Positions 8,311-17,089 of a stretch of DNA of 64,000 nucleotides are shown here, piece after piece; the first letter of the stretch is position 1, and each line of letters starts with the position of its first letter. Origin of the DNA: an uncultured Oscillospiraceae bacterium (GTDB taxonomy: Bacteria > Bacillota > Clostridia > Oscillospirales > Ruminococcaceae). The translations under genes were made by a program, and so were the position numbers. The notes beneath the pieces are model-generated. The model saw only the letters and a program-made list of their open reading frames with translations, did not search any database and was not told where the DNA came from. Location: assembly GCA_910589145.1 (NCBI GenBank), contig CAJUSD010000004.1:62001-126000 (forward strand), written 5' to 3'.

Positions 8311-9477
8311 TTATCTTGTATTTCGGGCAATTCTTTCAACTGCGTTGGAAAGTGCATCGACCTGTTCCCCAGTATTAAAATACCCAATCCCTGCCCGGGT
8401 AGTCCCTCTGTCTAAAGTCCCCATTTTCTGGTGGGCCAGCGGCGAACAGTGCAATCCTCCCCGCAAAGCAAATCCCATATCTGCCAAACGGGAAGCAGTT
8501 TCCTCTCCTGTTTGCCCTCTTACCTGAAAAGAAAGCACTGGGGCAGCATTTCGGCAGGAAACTGTATCTCCGCAAACAATTACCCCCGGAACTGCTGAAA
8601 GGTTCCGTCTAAGCTTTTGATAAAGCGCATCTTCCTGCCGGGCAATCTGGCGGATTCCCACCTTGCGGACAAAACGGATCCCTCCTAAAAGCCCTAAAAT
8701 GCCAAAGGTATTTAAAGTACCGCTTTCCAGCAAATCGGGAAGTTCCTGGGGCTGGACAGGATTTCGGGAAACGCTGCCGGTTCCCCCCTCCATAAGCGGA
8801 GAGGGAAAAGGAGTGTTTTCCCCAATTAAAAGCAATCCTGTTCCAGTAGGGCCATATAATCCTTTATGTCCAGGCATAGCAACATAATCATATCCCGCCT
8901 GACTGCAATCAATCGGAAAAGCCCCGGCTGATTGTGCTGCATCCACCCCAAACAATACGCCTCTGCGATGTGCCAAGGAACAAAGCCGTTCAATCGGCAG
9001 ACGGAAACCAAATACATTTGAACAATGGGTTACTAAAATTAAACGAGTGTTTGGACGTATTGCTTCCGAAAAGGATTTTATGGTTGCATCATCGTTTCCT
9101 GGATAGGTCTGGACAATATTATATTGGATTTTTCCTTCCTGACCCAGCTGATATGCTGGCCGATATACTGAATTATGTTCCAAATCTGATATTAACAGAT
9201 GCTCTCCTGGATTTAACACACCTTTAATAATTTGATTTAAACCTTGGGTACAGTTTTGCGTGAATATGACATGGGTTGGATCGGATACGTTGAATAGTCC
9301 AGCCGCCTCCTCCCGGCACCGGTAGATTTGTGAAGCGGTGTCCATAGACATCCGATGACCGCTTCGGCCGGGATTTGCTCCATACCGGCTGAAAAAATTT
9401 ACCGAACTGGCCCGTACTGCTGACGGCTTCGGCCAAGTTGTTGCTGCATTGTCAAAATAGATCATTTCCATTCCCAT
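8311..9477 (-). CDS. Cysteine-desulfurase-like class V aminotransferase
   Basis: A PLP enzyme of about 388 residues in the NifS/CsdA-like group: MIYFDNAATTWPKP start, ILVTHCSNVFG, GVDAAQSAG and the Schiff-base lysine in AMPGHKGLYGP; a C-terminal GGLHCSPLAHQ supplies the loop cysteine that accepts sulfur or selenium from (seleno)cysteine. The start lies among three in-frame ATGs (9477, 9471, 9465); MIYFDN at 9465 matches the family. The 5' end overlaps the DUF3343 gene. That neighbour is a predicted Se/S carrier, so the pair may deliver persulfide or selenide; this is inferred. Confidence 0.9.
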   Translation of the reverse strand: MGMEMIYFDNAATTWPKPSAVRASSVNFFSRYGANPGRSGHRMSMDTASQIYRCREEAAGLFNVSDPTHVIFTQNCTQGLNQIIKGVLNPGEHLLISDLEHNSVYRPAYQLGQEGKIQYNIVQTYPGNDDATIKSFSEAIRPNTRLILVTHCSNVFGFRLPIERLCSLAHRRGVLFGVDAAQSAGAFPIDCSQAGYDYVAMPGHKGLYGPTGTGLLLIGENTPFPSPLMEGGTGSVSRNPVQPQELPDLLESGTLNTFGILGLLGGIRFVRKVGIRQIARQEDALYQKLRRNLSAVPGVIVCGDTVSCRNAAPVLSFQVRGQTGEETASRLADMGFALRGGLHCSPLAHQKMGTLDRGTTRAGIGYFNTGEQVDALSNAVERIARNTR

Positions 9478-9703
9478 CCTTTATCCCTAGTACACGTATT
9501 CCTGATTGGAGCAGATAATTTCGAATTTCCTGCGGGTTTTGACTGCGGAGTCGGATTTGATAGCCGCAGCCTCGACCGCTTGAGAATCGACTGTCGCGCT
9601 GAACGTTTGAGGGAATTCCAATGCGCTCCAATAAACGTTGGCCTCGGTATGCATGGGTAACGGAACTGATTTGCAGATAAATCGTTTCTGTTCGTTGCGG
9701 CAT
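9452..9703 (-). CDS. DUF3343 putative Se/S carrier-like protein
   Basis: A small protein of 83 residues fitting DUF3343: ISSVTHAYRGQRLLERIGIP aligns with the family's H-x-A-x-x-A-E-x-x-L opening, and a GRGCGYQIRL segment places the conserved Cys near residue 46. Such proteins occur beside YedF and cysteine desulfurases in clostridia and are proposed sulfur or selenium shuttles. The second ATG (9703) is preferred over 9709 because GGAGG lies eight bases upstream. It overlaps the desulfurase-like gene by up to 26 bp, consistent with coupled translation. Confidence 0.8.
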   Translation of the reverse strand: MPQRTETIYLQISSVTHAYRGQRLLERIGIPSNVQRDSRFSSGRGCGYQIRLRSQNPQEIRNYLLQSGIRVLGIKDGNGNDLF

Positions 9704-9827
9704 CTGCATCTCCTCCTTTGTAGCCTATTTCACAATATGCACAAAGAAAAAGAATGGTGATATAAACCAAGGTTGGATTCAAAAGGTTTGGGATCCAGAG
9801 GGCGTGCAGCGGTTGTGAATACAGGTT

Positions 9828-11081
9828 TTAAGGTTTCCGGTCAATGAGGCAGACTGCATGGGCAGCCATGCCTTTTTTGGTGCCGGTAAAACCAAGTCCT
9901 TCCTCAGTGGTAGCTTTAATGTTGACCTGAGAAACATCCAGGGAAAGGGAAGCAGCAATTTTGCCGCGCATTTGCGGAATAAAAGGTTTCAGCTTAGGCG
10001 CTTGTGCAATCATAACTGCGTCAATATTAACGATTTGGAACCCCTTCCCGTCTAATAATTTTCCCACTTGAATTAGGAGCTGGGAGCTGTCCGCTCCGGC
10101 AAAAGCCGGGTCATCATCAGGGAAAAGCCCTCCTATGTCGCCAAGGGAAGCAGCTCCCAGCAAAGCATCCATAATGGCGTGAAGGAGAACGTCCGCGTCG
10201 GAATGCCCAAGCAGCCCTTTCTCAAAAGGAACTTCAATCCCGCCAAGGATCAGCTTTCGTTTTGCATCCAGCTTATGTACATCATAACCATGGCCGATTC
10301 TTGGATATGATGGGGCAGGAGCAGGGGAATCCTCCTGGAAATCGGGGGATTTATCCAAGGGCAGAGGGGAAGCGGTTTGTTCTTTTTCTGACAGAAACAG
10401 TTCAGCCAGTTTAAAATCTTCTTTTGTGGTTATTTTAAGATTTTCATAGGAACCGGGGGAAAGAAAAACTTTAGAACCCATAAGTTCCGCCAGTTGGCAG
10501 TCGTCTGTAAAATCCAGATGATTTTCCAATGCAATATCCATCGCAGAACAGTAGAAAAATAAGTCGAAAACCTGCGGGGTCTGAGCAGAATACAAAACGG
10601 AGCGATCCACTGTTTCAGAAACCATTCCATCTGGTGAGATGCGTTTTATGGTATCCTTAACAGGAACAGCAGCCACAGCAGCGCCATATTCCAAAGCACT
10701 TTCCAGGCATTGGGTGATTACTTCCTGGCTGACCAGGGGACGCGCACCATCATGAATTATAAGGAGCTTCCAACTGTTGGTAATGGCCCGAACCCCTTGA
10801 AATACAGAAAGCTGCCTGGTTTCGCCGCCTGTAACAATGCTTGTCACCTTGTCTAAGTGATATTCGTCTACCAGCCTTTGAAAAACGGCCGTCTGGTCTG
10901 CGCGGCACACTACAATAATTTCCCCGACTTCTTTTCGGCAGTTGAAAGCCTGAATGCTTCTGACCGCCACTGGAATTCCAGCTAAAGGGGCAATTAATTT
11001 ATCCGTTCCCTCCATCCGCCTTGCATTGCCAGCGCATACAATGATTGCCGCACTATATGCCGTTTCGTTGTTCTTTTCCAC
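9828..11081 (-). CDS. ispDF: Bifunctional IspD/IspF (MEP pathway)
   Basis: One 417-residue chain combines two enzymes of isoprenoid synthesis. Residues 10-232 are IspD (CDP-ME synthase) with the CTP-binding IIVCAGNARRMEGTDK loop, HDGARPLV and a C-terminal KITTKEDF. Residues 261-417 are IspF (cyclodiphosphate synthase) with zinc ligands GHGYDVH (Asp267, His269), GHSDADVLLH and ATTEEGLGFTG. They are joined by an acidic Pro-rich linker (about 233-260). Fusion of the two is common in proteobacteria and scattered in Firmicutes. A short stretch at 9777-9800 just after the gene resembles the AAAAGGTTT-GATCC module of the dispersed repeat. Confidence 0.96.
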   Translation of the reverse strand: MEKNNETAYSAAIIVCAGNARRMEGTDKLIAPLAGIPVAVRSIQAFNCRKEVGEIIVVCRADQTAVFQRLVDEYHLDKVTSIVTGGETRQLSVFQGVRAITNSWKLLIIHDGARPLVSQEVITQCLESALEYGAAVAAVPVKDTIKRISPDGMVSETVDRSVLYSAQTPQVFDLFFYCSAMDIALENHLDFTDDCQLAELMGSKVFLSPGSYENLKITTKEDFKLAELFLSEKEQTASPLPLDKSPDFQEDSPAPAPSYPRIGHGYDVHKLDAKRKLILGGIEVPFEKGLLGHSDADVLLHAIMDALLGAASLGDIGGLFPDDDPAFAGADSSQLLIQVGKLLDGKGFQIVNIDAVMIAQAPKLKPFIPQMRGKIAASLSLDVSQVNIKATTEEGLGFTGTKKGMAAHAVCLIDRKP

Positions 11082-11306
11082 AATCTACCACTTCCATTGT
11101 TAAAATTTCAGTTATCCCATCTTTTTCGGTGTTCTATTTATAGGATAACATAAAATTGCCATATGTTCCATCCCTTATGATTGAAATTGGAAAAGTTGTG
11201 GAACAGAATCAGCCTGTTTTGCCCTCCTTTTCTGGTTCATTTTTGTAAGTGCAGATTTTTTTCGCTTTTGTTGCAATAGCCCTTAAGCATTTTTCAAAAA
11301 AGCCGC

Positions 11307-11335
11307 TTGCCCTTTCCAAATGGAAAGGGTATAAT
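11307..11335 (+). promoter_or_regulatory. Promoter with palindromic spacer before the barnase-like gene
   Basis: TTGCCC (11307-11312) and TATAAT (11330-11335) have a 17-base spacer. A palindrome with 9-bp arms (11310-11318 and 11321-11329, two bases between) fills the spacer exactly, the place for a repressor. The 295-bp gap between ispDF and this gene shows nothing else. Confidence 0.65.
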
Positions 11336-11376
11336 TTTTCTAAGAATCTTACAGATCAGGAGGACAAAAACATCTT

Positions 11377-12120
11377 ATGAACCATTTATGTAAATCAAAG
11401 CTGATCCGCTGGTTTGCAGCTTTTATTGCAGTGCTGATTGCAGTTTTTTCTTTCAGCGGCTGTTCCAGCGACGAGGTAATTGATACTACCCTGTCCGTTT
11501 TGGATGCGGTTTTATCTGATTCTGAAGAATCTGCCTCAAGCGAACAGTTTGCCCCATCGGAATCGGCCAACGCCCCGCCCCAATCTTCCGAGGAGCCGTC
11601 AAGCATTGACGATGGGACAATTAATAGATCTGAACCTTCCTCTTTGGTTTCCAGTGAATCATCTCCACCCCCTTCCTCATCCTCTGAAGCTGTACCTACT
11701 GTTTCCAAAGCGCCGGAATCTTCTTCTGAAAGTTCCAGTTCTAAGGAAATAGAAGAAGATTCCTCTGAAGATCCTGCTATTGATGAGGACGGATGGTACT
11801 CTACGAAAGACGAAGTAGCCTTGTATCTTCATACCTTTGGCAAGCTGCCGGGAAATTACCTCACAAAGAAGGAAGCTTCTGCTTTGGGATGGGATTCCAA
11901 GAAAGGGAATTTATGGGATGTGGCGGAAGGTATGAGCATTGGAGGGGATACCTTTGGGAACCGGGAGGGCCTGCTGCCTTCTGCGAAAGGGCGAAAGTGG
12001 TTTGAATGTGATATCAATTATGAGGGAGGGTTCCGGGGAGCGGAACGAATCCTCTTTTCCAGCGATGGATTGGTTTTTTATACGGATGACCATTATCAAT
12101 CGTATACACAGCTATATTAA
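11377..12120 (+). CDS. Barnase-family guanyl-specific ribonuclease, lipid-anchored
   Basis: The 247-residue precursor has a signal peptide ending in a lipobox FSGC (Cys29), a Ser/Glu/Pro-rich linker of about 100 residues, and a C-terminal barnase-like domain from residue 139. All catalytic positions of barnase are present by alignment from memory: Lys156 in GKLPGNYLTK, Arg196 in NREGLLP, Glu210 in WFECDINY, Arg224 in ERILFS and His239 in DHYQ. The enzyme should cleave RNA after guanine outside the cell, attached to the membrane. No barstar-like inhibitor gene was seen within the window. The ATG follows AGGAGG. Confidence 0.92.
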   Translation: MNHLCKSKLIRWFAAFIAVLIAVFSFSGCSSDEVIDTTLSVLDAVLSDSEESASSEQFAPSESANAPPQSSEEPSSIDDGTINRSEPSSLVSSESSPPPSSSSEAVPTVSKAPESSSESSSSKEIEEDSSEDPAIDEDGWYSTKDEVALYLHTFGKLPGNYLTKKEASALGWDSKKGNLWDVAEGMSIGGDTFGNREGLLPSAKGRKWFECDINYEGGFRGAERILFSSDGLVFYTDDHYQSYTQLY

Positions 12121-12133
12121 TGTGAGTTGAATA

Positions 12134-12488
12134 AGGCTAAGTTGCGGGAGAAACCTCAGGCGAGTACAAGCTAAGGCGGATTAAAAAGGTTTGAAGGTCC
12201 AGGGAACTTTCCTGAAAAGTTCCCTGGTCGCGCCCGCAGGCGCGAAATACCCCAGCTTGCTTAAAAACAGCACCAACAAAACGAAAGAAGCAGATACTTA
12301 AAAATATGGAGAATCCCGCCATTTTCTTTTGTGGGAGCAGTGAGCGAAGAGTTTAGAAAAGCTCCCGGGGAGAAATATGGCGGGATTTCCTGCTAAAAAT
12401 TATCGCTTGCAGCCAGCGAACAGCCAACGGCTGCAAGATGGCGTCCCTAAACCATAAACCTTAAATTTAAGAAAGGTTTTCATCGAAC
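12134..12488 (+). repeat. Dispersed intergenic repeat, copy a (near full length)
   Basis: The 400-bp gap after the RNase gene is filled by a near-complete copy. It starts with TTGCGGG, then GAGTACAAGCTAAGGCGG and AAAAAGGTTTG, a 12-bp hairpin (12199-12210 with 12216-12227), a 7-bp hairpin (12228-12234 with 12239-12245), CCCCAGCTTGC, a GGCTGCAAGATGGCGTCCCT block and the end signature TTTTCATCGAACTCATG. It begins 14 bp after the stop codon in the same orientation. Short frames inside it are not genes. Confidence 0.85.
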
Positions 12489-12520
12489 TCATGATAATTA
12501 ATGGAAAGAAGGCAGAAAAT

Positions 12521-12860
12521 ATGCGTACAGAGCAGGGAATGTTTTCCCTCATACTGGATTTTGCTCAGTCTGACGAGCGTATCCGCCTTGTAGGGATGGA
12601 AGGCTCCCGAACCAATGTTAATATTCCCAAAGATTCTTTCCAGGATTATGATATTTCCTTTTTAGCAACCGACATGGAATCATTCAAACAGGACGATAAA
12701 TGGCTGGATATTTTTGGCGAACGTATTATAATGCAGAAACCGGAGGATATGGAATTATTCCCGCTGGAGCTGGGAAACTGGTTTTCCTATTTAATGCTTT
12801 TCCGGGATGGAACGAAAATAGATTTAACCCTGATTCCCTTAGAAGAGCTGGACTTATTTA
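12521..12860 (+). pseudogene. Truncated aminoglycoside 6-adenylyltransferase-like gene (aadE-type)
   Basis: About 113 residues match the N-terminal nucleotidyltransferase half of ANT(6)/AadE proteins: MRTEQGMFSLILDFA, GSRTNVNIPKD, DYDISFLATDMESF and GERIIMQKPEDMELFP, including the GS...DxD-type catalytic motif (DYD). Full family members have about 280-290 residues. The match stops near LIPLEELDLF, where the reading frame passes into unrelated AT-rich sequence. GAAGG precedes ATG 12521. Transferases of this type modify streptomycin; a chain cut at this point should be inactive. Confidence 0.85.
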
Positions 12861-13254
12861 TGGAAGTACGTCAGATGTTATGGAGGCTGCTAAACAAATT
12901 GTACCTAATAGCAAGTTTGATAATCAAAGTTGGCTTTCGTTAAAATCAACTAGCAATTTTACTACAGGAGTAAAAAATCAAATTGTAAATAGCAAACACC
13001 CAGTCTTAATTAGTTTTTTCCATACAAAACCACCATATAATGACACTAATAATCCAGGTATAGGACATGCTTGTGTTGTTTATGGAATGGATAATTCAAC
13101 GGGAAAATACTATATTTATGACCCGTATTACACATATGCAGGAAGTAATAATAAAATTACATTAAGCTTAACTCAGGGTTCTTTTATGAACGGTTTTATA
13201 CTTAGCACATGGGACTCAAGTACATGGTATGGTGGCACAGTCATTACTTATTGA
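12856..13254 (+). pseudogene. 3' fragment of a C39-like peptidase gene
   Basis: From about 12856 a different frame runs to a stop at 13254, encoding about 132 residues like the C-terminal half of peptidase C39-like (papain-fold) proteins: HPVLISFF, the catalytic-type histidine in GIGHACVVYGMD and the aspartate in YYIYDPY. The part that would carry the catalytic cysteine is missing, replaced by the aadE-like 5' piece. Base composition turns clearly AT-rich here. With the aadE remnant this is a recombination scar, not one functional gene. No start with a ribosome site is present. Confidence 0.75.
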
Positions 13255-13272
13255 ATATACGGGGTGGATAAG

Positions 13273-13950
13273 ATGAAAAAAGCTTTAAGTGTTTTTCCTT
13301 TAATGTGTGTTCTGTGTATTATATCGTCTTCTGTTTTTGCTTCAGATGATATATGGAAGCAGATTGAAGACAGCTACTACAATATTCCATATATGACTAC
13401 AATGGCAGCTAATGAAGATACAGATGCTTATATGGCAACTAAAATGTATGCTTTGGAATTTGGTGGAAAAAGCGATGAATATGACCGGAATATGCAGGAA
13501 CTACATAATGTTTCAATAGAATCAAAACTAAGAGACATGGAACATTATTATGCAATGATTGCTGGTCCAGATGGATTTGAGGTGGGGATTATTAATCCTG
13601 ATGGAGAGTGTAATCAAAGTTTTGGGCATAATGCAGGTATGTATCAAATCCAATTGTCTGATCTATTAAAAACACAGTTGCAAAACAGTGGCTTGAATCT
13701 GCAAAGCACAATAGCTAAGCATGTTATTGTAGATAAGCATTCCAGCGGTATTTTGTTCAGCGACGGAAATAAAGAATTTTATGCTCCTATTACTGCACGA
13801 TTTGAAACAATAGATTTAAGTTATTTATACTCTAAAGAAGAACTTCTCTCTGAGGTTATTTCTCATAAAGAGGATATGCTTATACAAACTGCAATACCTG
13901 ATAATTATAACGAAGAAGGAGAGTTTAATCCCAAAACAGGCGCTTGTTAG
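13273..13950 (+). CDS. Secreted protein of unknown function in AT-rich island
   Basis: A 225-residue protein with a clear signal peptide (MKKALSVFPLMCVLCIISSS, cleavage likely after VFA at about residue 23). The mature part is soluble, has GFEVGIINPDGEC and KHSSGILFSDGNKEF and no recognised domain. GGTGG lies just before ATG 13273. It follows the C39-like remnant by 18 bp and shares its AT-rich composition, so both probably came in together, perhaps as a peptidase and its partner. I do not recognise the family. Confidence 0.8.
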   Translation: MKKALSVFPLMCVLCIISSSVFASDDIWKQIEDSYYNIPYMTTMAANEDTDAYMATKMYALEFGGKSDEYDRNMQELHNVSIESKLRDMEHYYAMIAGPDGFEVGIINPDGECNQSFGHNAGMYQIQLSDLLKTQLQNSGLNLQSTIAKHVIVDKHSSGILFSDGNKEFYAPITARFETIDLSYLYSKEELLSEVISHKEDMLIQTAIPDNYNEEGEFNPKTGAC

Positions 13951-13963
13951 TCCAATTGAATTT

Positions 13964-14012
13964 AATAGGTATATGCCGTCAATAGTATATTGGCGGCATA
14001 TACCTATTTTTC
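13964..14012. terminator. Bidirectional terminator
   Basis: Arms of 15 bp (13964-13978 with 13994-14008), ending in a T run, separate the secreted-protein gene from the convergent histidine kinase gene, whose stop is at 14014. Confidence 0.88.
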
Positions 14013-14013
14013 A

Positions 14014-16185
14014 TCAAATATTATCTGTTTTATCTGATTTTGAAAATTCCACCTCCACTGTAAACAAATCGGCATTTGTGAAAATCCTGAATCCGCCCCC
14101 GCAGGCTTCAGTAAAGCTTTTTGCAATTGAAAGCCCTAATCCGCTTCCCCCGTCAGTGCGGCTCTTGTCCCCGCGGACAAACCGCTCTGTAAAGTCAACG
14201 CCGTCAGGAAGTTCTGTTTTGGAGGTATTCTTGACAGACGCGGTAAAATGACCATCTTCCTGTTTCAGTGAAACATAAATCCGCGAACCTTCCAGGGAAT
14301 AACGGAGGGCGTTTTGAATCAGGTTTTGGAATACCCGGTACATACGCTGTCCGTCCGCCTGAACAGGCGTTGGCGTGCTGGGAAATTCCGTGCGGATGGA
14401 ACAGGGGGATTTTGAAATTTCGTCTTCCATATCTGCAAGGGTCTGCCGGATTAGTTTGCCGAAATCCAGGACTTCCTCTTTCAGCGTCAGTTGATGGGTG
14501 GCTGCTTTGCTGATGTCGAATACATCCTGTACCATTTCCTTGAGCTTTAATGTTTTCTGCTCTAATATTTGTATATAGTCTTTAACTTCGGGGGAAAGTT
14601 CCTCCTGCCGGAGCAGGTCGATGTAGCTGACAATAGAGGTCAGCGGCGTTTTAATATCATGGGAAACATTTGTTATCAGTTCTACCTTCATCCGTTCGCT
14701 CTGGATTTTTTCCTCTAAGGCGTTTTCAAAGCCCTGCTGGATATGGTTGAGGTCATCCATAGCATCCCGGAGTTCCGCGTCAGGCTCAAATTCCAAGGGC
14801 TGGACAGTTTCGCCATGCCGGATGCTGTGGATTTGGTCTAATACTGCCGTTAGCTGGACGGCGGATTTTTTAGCGTGTTTTGCGCCTAACATGAGGAAAG
14901 TCAAAAGGAGCAAAAGGCAGACTGCATAGGGAAAGATGACAGTCAATATATCATCATCCCCCAAAGTGCTGAGCATCAAACAAACAGATGCAGTCAGCAT
15001 AAGCATAACGAGCAGAGCGGGGATGATAAACATTCTGGGATATTTCCGGCTGAAGGAATAAGGAATGTTTTTGGCGTATATTTTAGAAAAGAAGCTGTTC
15101 CGCCAAAATCCCTTGCTATATCTCATATCATTCATCAGCAGATAAAATGGCCAGGAAAGCAGGAAATAGGCCAAAAACACCCAAAAATCCCAATATCCGC
15201 GGCGTATGCGCGCAACTGCCATAGCGGCTCCAAATGCCAGGCACAGAAGTACTTTCCATTCAATATATATTTTACTGGTTTTCCGGGCAAGCCACCGGTC
15301 GGCGGCAGCTTTATCTTTCCGCAGCAGCAAATACATAAACATAAATACAATCCCTGACGCCAGAAACGCACCAACATAATAAAAATTTTCCCGCCTGCGC
15401 ATATTTTGCGCGATACAATATAAGCTTCGGCTTACAGTAACACTAAAATCTTGCCCACGATCGTTATAAAAATAATTAATTGGTTCTTTTCGAACTGCAA
15501 GATAAACTTCTGTCTGTTTGGCGCTTTCGTTGAAAGAAACATTGAAATAGCCGGGAACATCCCAATCATTGTTATTGGTATAATACCCGTCCCCATAAAT
15601 ATCCACAGGCTGCCCGTCTTTTACTGCATACGTTTTTTCCCCGTCGAAATATAACAGGAAGTTATATTCTTCCGGCAAAACTGTCTGCATCTTATCCCAT
15701 TTTACTTGGCTGCCGTTGGTTTCCTTCAGCACGCCGTTTTTAAATGCAGCGAAAAGGATGTTTTTGTCCTGCTGCTCCGCACGCTTATCACGTTCGTTTA
15801 TCAACAGGTTGTAGCCTTGAATATTGTTATAGTTAAGAATTACTCCTGAACCCGATTCAGCTATAAGCTCATCCCGAATCCGTATCCTTTCAGGAGTGTC
15901 CCATTCCTTCGAAGACCAGCTTTCTATTCCTTCCAAATCAATATCTTCTTCATTCTCCCCAATTGCCTTGAAAATATAATAGCTCAGCCTTTCAGACATA
16001 TTAAACCGGAACGACGATGTTTTTTGAAAATCTTCCTCAAATGCGTCATAAAAAACCTGTTTTATGTCTGATTCATAAGAAAACAGATCCCAGGCGATAG
16101 GCACCGCGTTTAATAACAGGAAAATCCCCAGGAAAAACGCCATAAACCCAACAAATGCCTTACATTTTTTCAATTTTGTAGCCAA
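14014..16185 (-). CDS. Membrane sensor histidine kinase
   Basis: A 723-residue kinase. An N-terminal helix (about 12-32) is followed by a large extracytoplasmic sensor region of about 230 residues, then several transmembrane helices (about 275-425). The dimerisation box NVSHDIKTPLTS carries the phospho-acceptor His509; the ATPase domain ends with GGSGLGLSIAKSF. The start is TTG 16185 with AGGTGG upstream, overlapping the regulator gene by 26 bp, so the pair is translationally linked. The signal is unknown; the divergent sugar transporter is a natural candidate target. Confidence 0.92.
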   Translation of the reverse strand: MATKLKKCKAFVGFMAFFLGIFLLLNAVPIAWDLFSYESDIKQVFYDAFEEDFQKTSSFRFNMSERLSYYIFKAIGENEEDIDLEGIESWSSKEWDTPERIRIRDELIAESGSGVILNYNNIQGYNLLINERDKRAEQQDKNILFAAFKNGVLKETNGSQVKWDKMQTVLPEEYNFLLYFDGEKTYAVKDGQPVDIYGDGYYTNNNDWDVPGYFNVSFNESAKQTEVYLAVRKEPINYFYNDRGQDFSVTVSRSLYCIAQNMRRRENFYYVGAFLASGIVFMFMYLLLRKDKAAADRWLARKTSKIYIEWKVLLCLAFGAAMAVARIRRGYWDFWVFLAYFLLSWPFYLLMNDMRYSKGFWRNSFFSKIYAKNIPYSFSRKYPRMFIIPALLVMLMLTASVCLMLSTLGDDDILTVIFPYAVCLLLLLTFLMLGAKHAKKSAVQLTAVLDQIHSIRHGETVQPLEFEPDAELRDAMDDLNHIQQGFENALEEKIQSERMKVELITNVSHDIKTPLTSIVSYIDLLRQEELSPEVKDYIQILEQKTLKLKEMVQDVFDISKAATHQLTLKEEVLDFGKLIRQTLADMEDEISKSPCSIRTEFPSTPTPVQADGQRMYRVFQNLIQNALRYSLEGSRIYVSLKQEDGHFTASVKNTSKTELPDGVDFTERFVRGDKSRTDGGSGLGLSIAKSFTEACGGGFRIFTNADLFTVEVEFSKSDKTDNI

Positions 16186-16855
16186 TTCCCCACACCACCT
16201 TTAAATATTCTGGTTCCTTTGGATTCAATTCAATTTTCTCCCGTATCCGGCGGATATGCACCATCACCGTATTTTCCGGGGAGACTGGTTCCGCATCCCA
16301 TACCCGCCGATAGATTTCCTCTGCCGGGAAAATCCGCCCGCGGCTGCGCATCAGCAGGTCGATAATTTTTGTTTCCGTTGCTGTCAAATGCACTGCTTCG
16401 CCGTCTGCATACAGCACTCCTTCGTCAAGGCGGTAGGTCAGACGTCCGTTCTGGATTTCCTCCCTGGATTCTTTATGGATATCCCCAAGGGTTGTGTAGC
16501 GCCGCAGGTGGCTCCGTACACGCGCTGCAAGTTCCTGCGGGTTATATGGTTTTGTCACATAGTCGTCTGCCCCCATAGATAAGCCCAGCACCTTGTCTGT
16601 TTCCTCGCTTTTTGCACTCAGGACAATGATAGGGATATTCCGGTGTTCCCGGATTTTTAATACCGCTGAAAGTCCATCCAGCTTTGGCATCATGATATCA
16701 ATAATGATAAGCTGCACACAATTTTTCTGGAGTATATCCAGAGCCTCCAGGCCGTTATAAGCTTGTAAGACTTCGTATCCCTCCCTTTCTAAAAGAATTG
16801 CAATGGCTTTTACAATATCGCGGTCGTCGTCTGCCACAAGGATTTTTTCTCCCAT
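16160..16855 (-). CDS. OmpR/PhoB-type response regulator
   Basis: A 231-residue regulator: receiver domain MGEKILVADDDRD with phospho-acceptor Asp53 in IIDIMMPKLDG and the conserved Lys of VLSAKS, then a winged-helix DNA-binding domain (about 130-231) ending VVWGIGYKIEKM. ATG 16855 follows GGGAGG; a longer frame upstream has no ribosome site. It is co-transcribed with the kinase and faces the ABC transporter cassette across a 301-bp intergenic region, where it may bind; that is inference. Confidence 0.95.
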   Translation of the reverse strand: MGEKILVADDDRDIVKAIAILLEREGYEVLQAYNGLEALDILQKNCVQLIIIDIMMPKLDGLSAVLKIREHRNIPIIVLSAKSEETDKVLGLSMGADDYVTKPYNPQELAARVRSHLRRYTTLGDIHKESREEIQNGRLTYRLDEGVLYADGEAVHLTATETKIIDLLMRSRGRIFPAEEIYRRVWDAEPVSPENTVMVHIRRIREKIELNPKEPEYLKVVWGIGYKIEKM

Positions 16856-16960
16856 TTGTTTTCCTCCCTGTTTTACTTCGCATTTAGTATACATCTCTTT
16901 TCTGACAAAACAAATCATATATTTCTTATAAAATTCTTACAGTTTCACAGGTTCAGCGAG

Positions 16961-17003
16961 AAACGGCTGTATACAGGGAAATTTTCCCTTTATACAGCCG
17001 TTT
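16961..17003. promoter_or_regulatory. Hairpin in the divergent region before the ABC cassette
   Basis: A 13-bp stem (16961-16973 with 16991-17003) with an inner GGGAAA/TTTCCC pairing is followed by TTTTATTTT on the plus strand. It looks like a terminator but lies between divergent genes, where none is needed for known transcripts. It could be an operator or close an unseen transcript. Confidence 0.5.
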
Positions 17004-17089
17004 TATTTTCTGTCAATTTTGCGTTAAGATATTATACTAAATTTATCTTATATCTTGTTAAAAAATTCTAAAAATATTTAAAGAAAATA

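Noticed and set aside
11349..11708. 119-codon minus-strand frame over the Ser-rich linker of the RNase gene
   Set aside because: Mirror of a low-complexity Ser/Glu stretch; the plus strand has signal peptide and barnase domain.
12137..12322. Short minus-strand reading frame over repeat copy a
   Set aside because: Its translation shares FRACGRDQ with a frame across repeat copy h at 30590-30778, so both merely read the repeat. No ribosome site.
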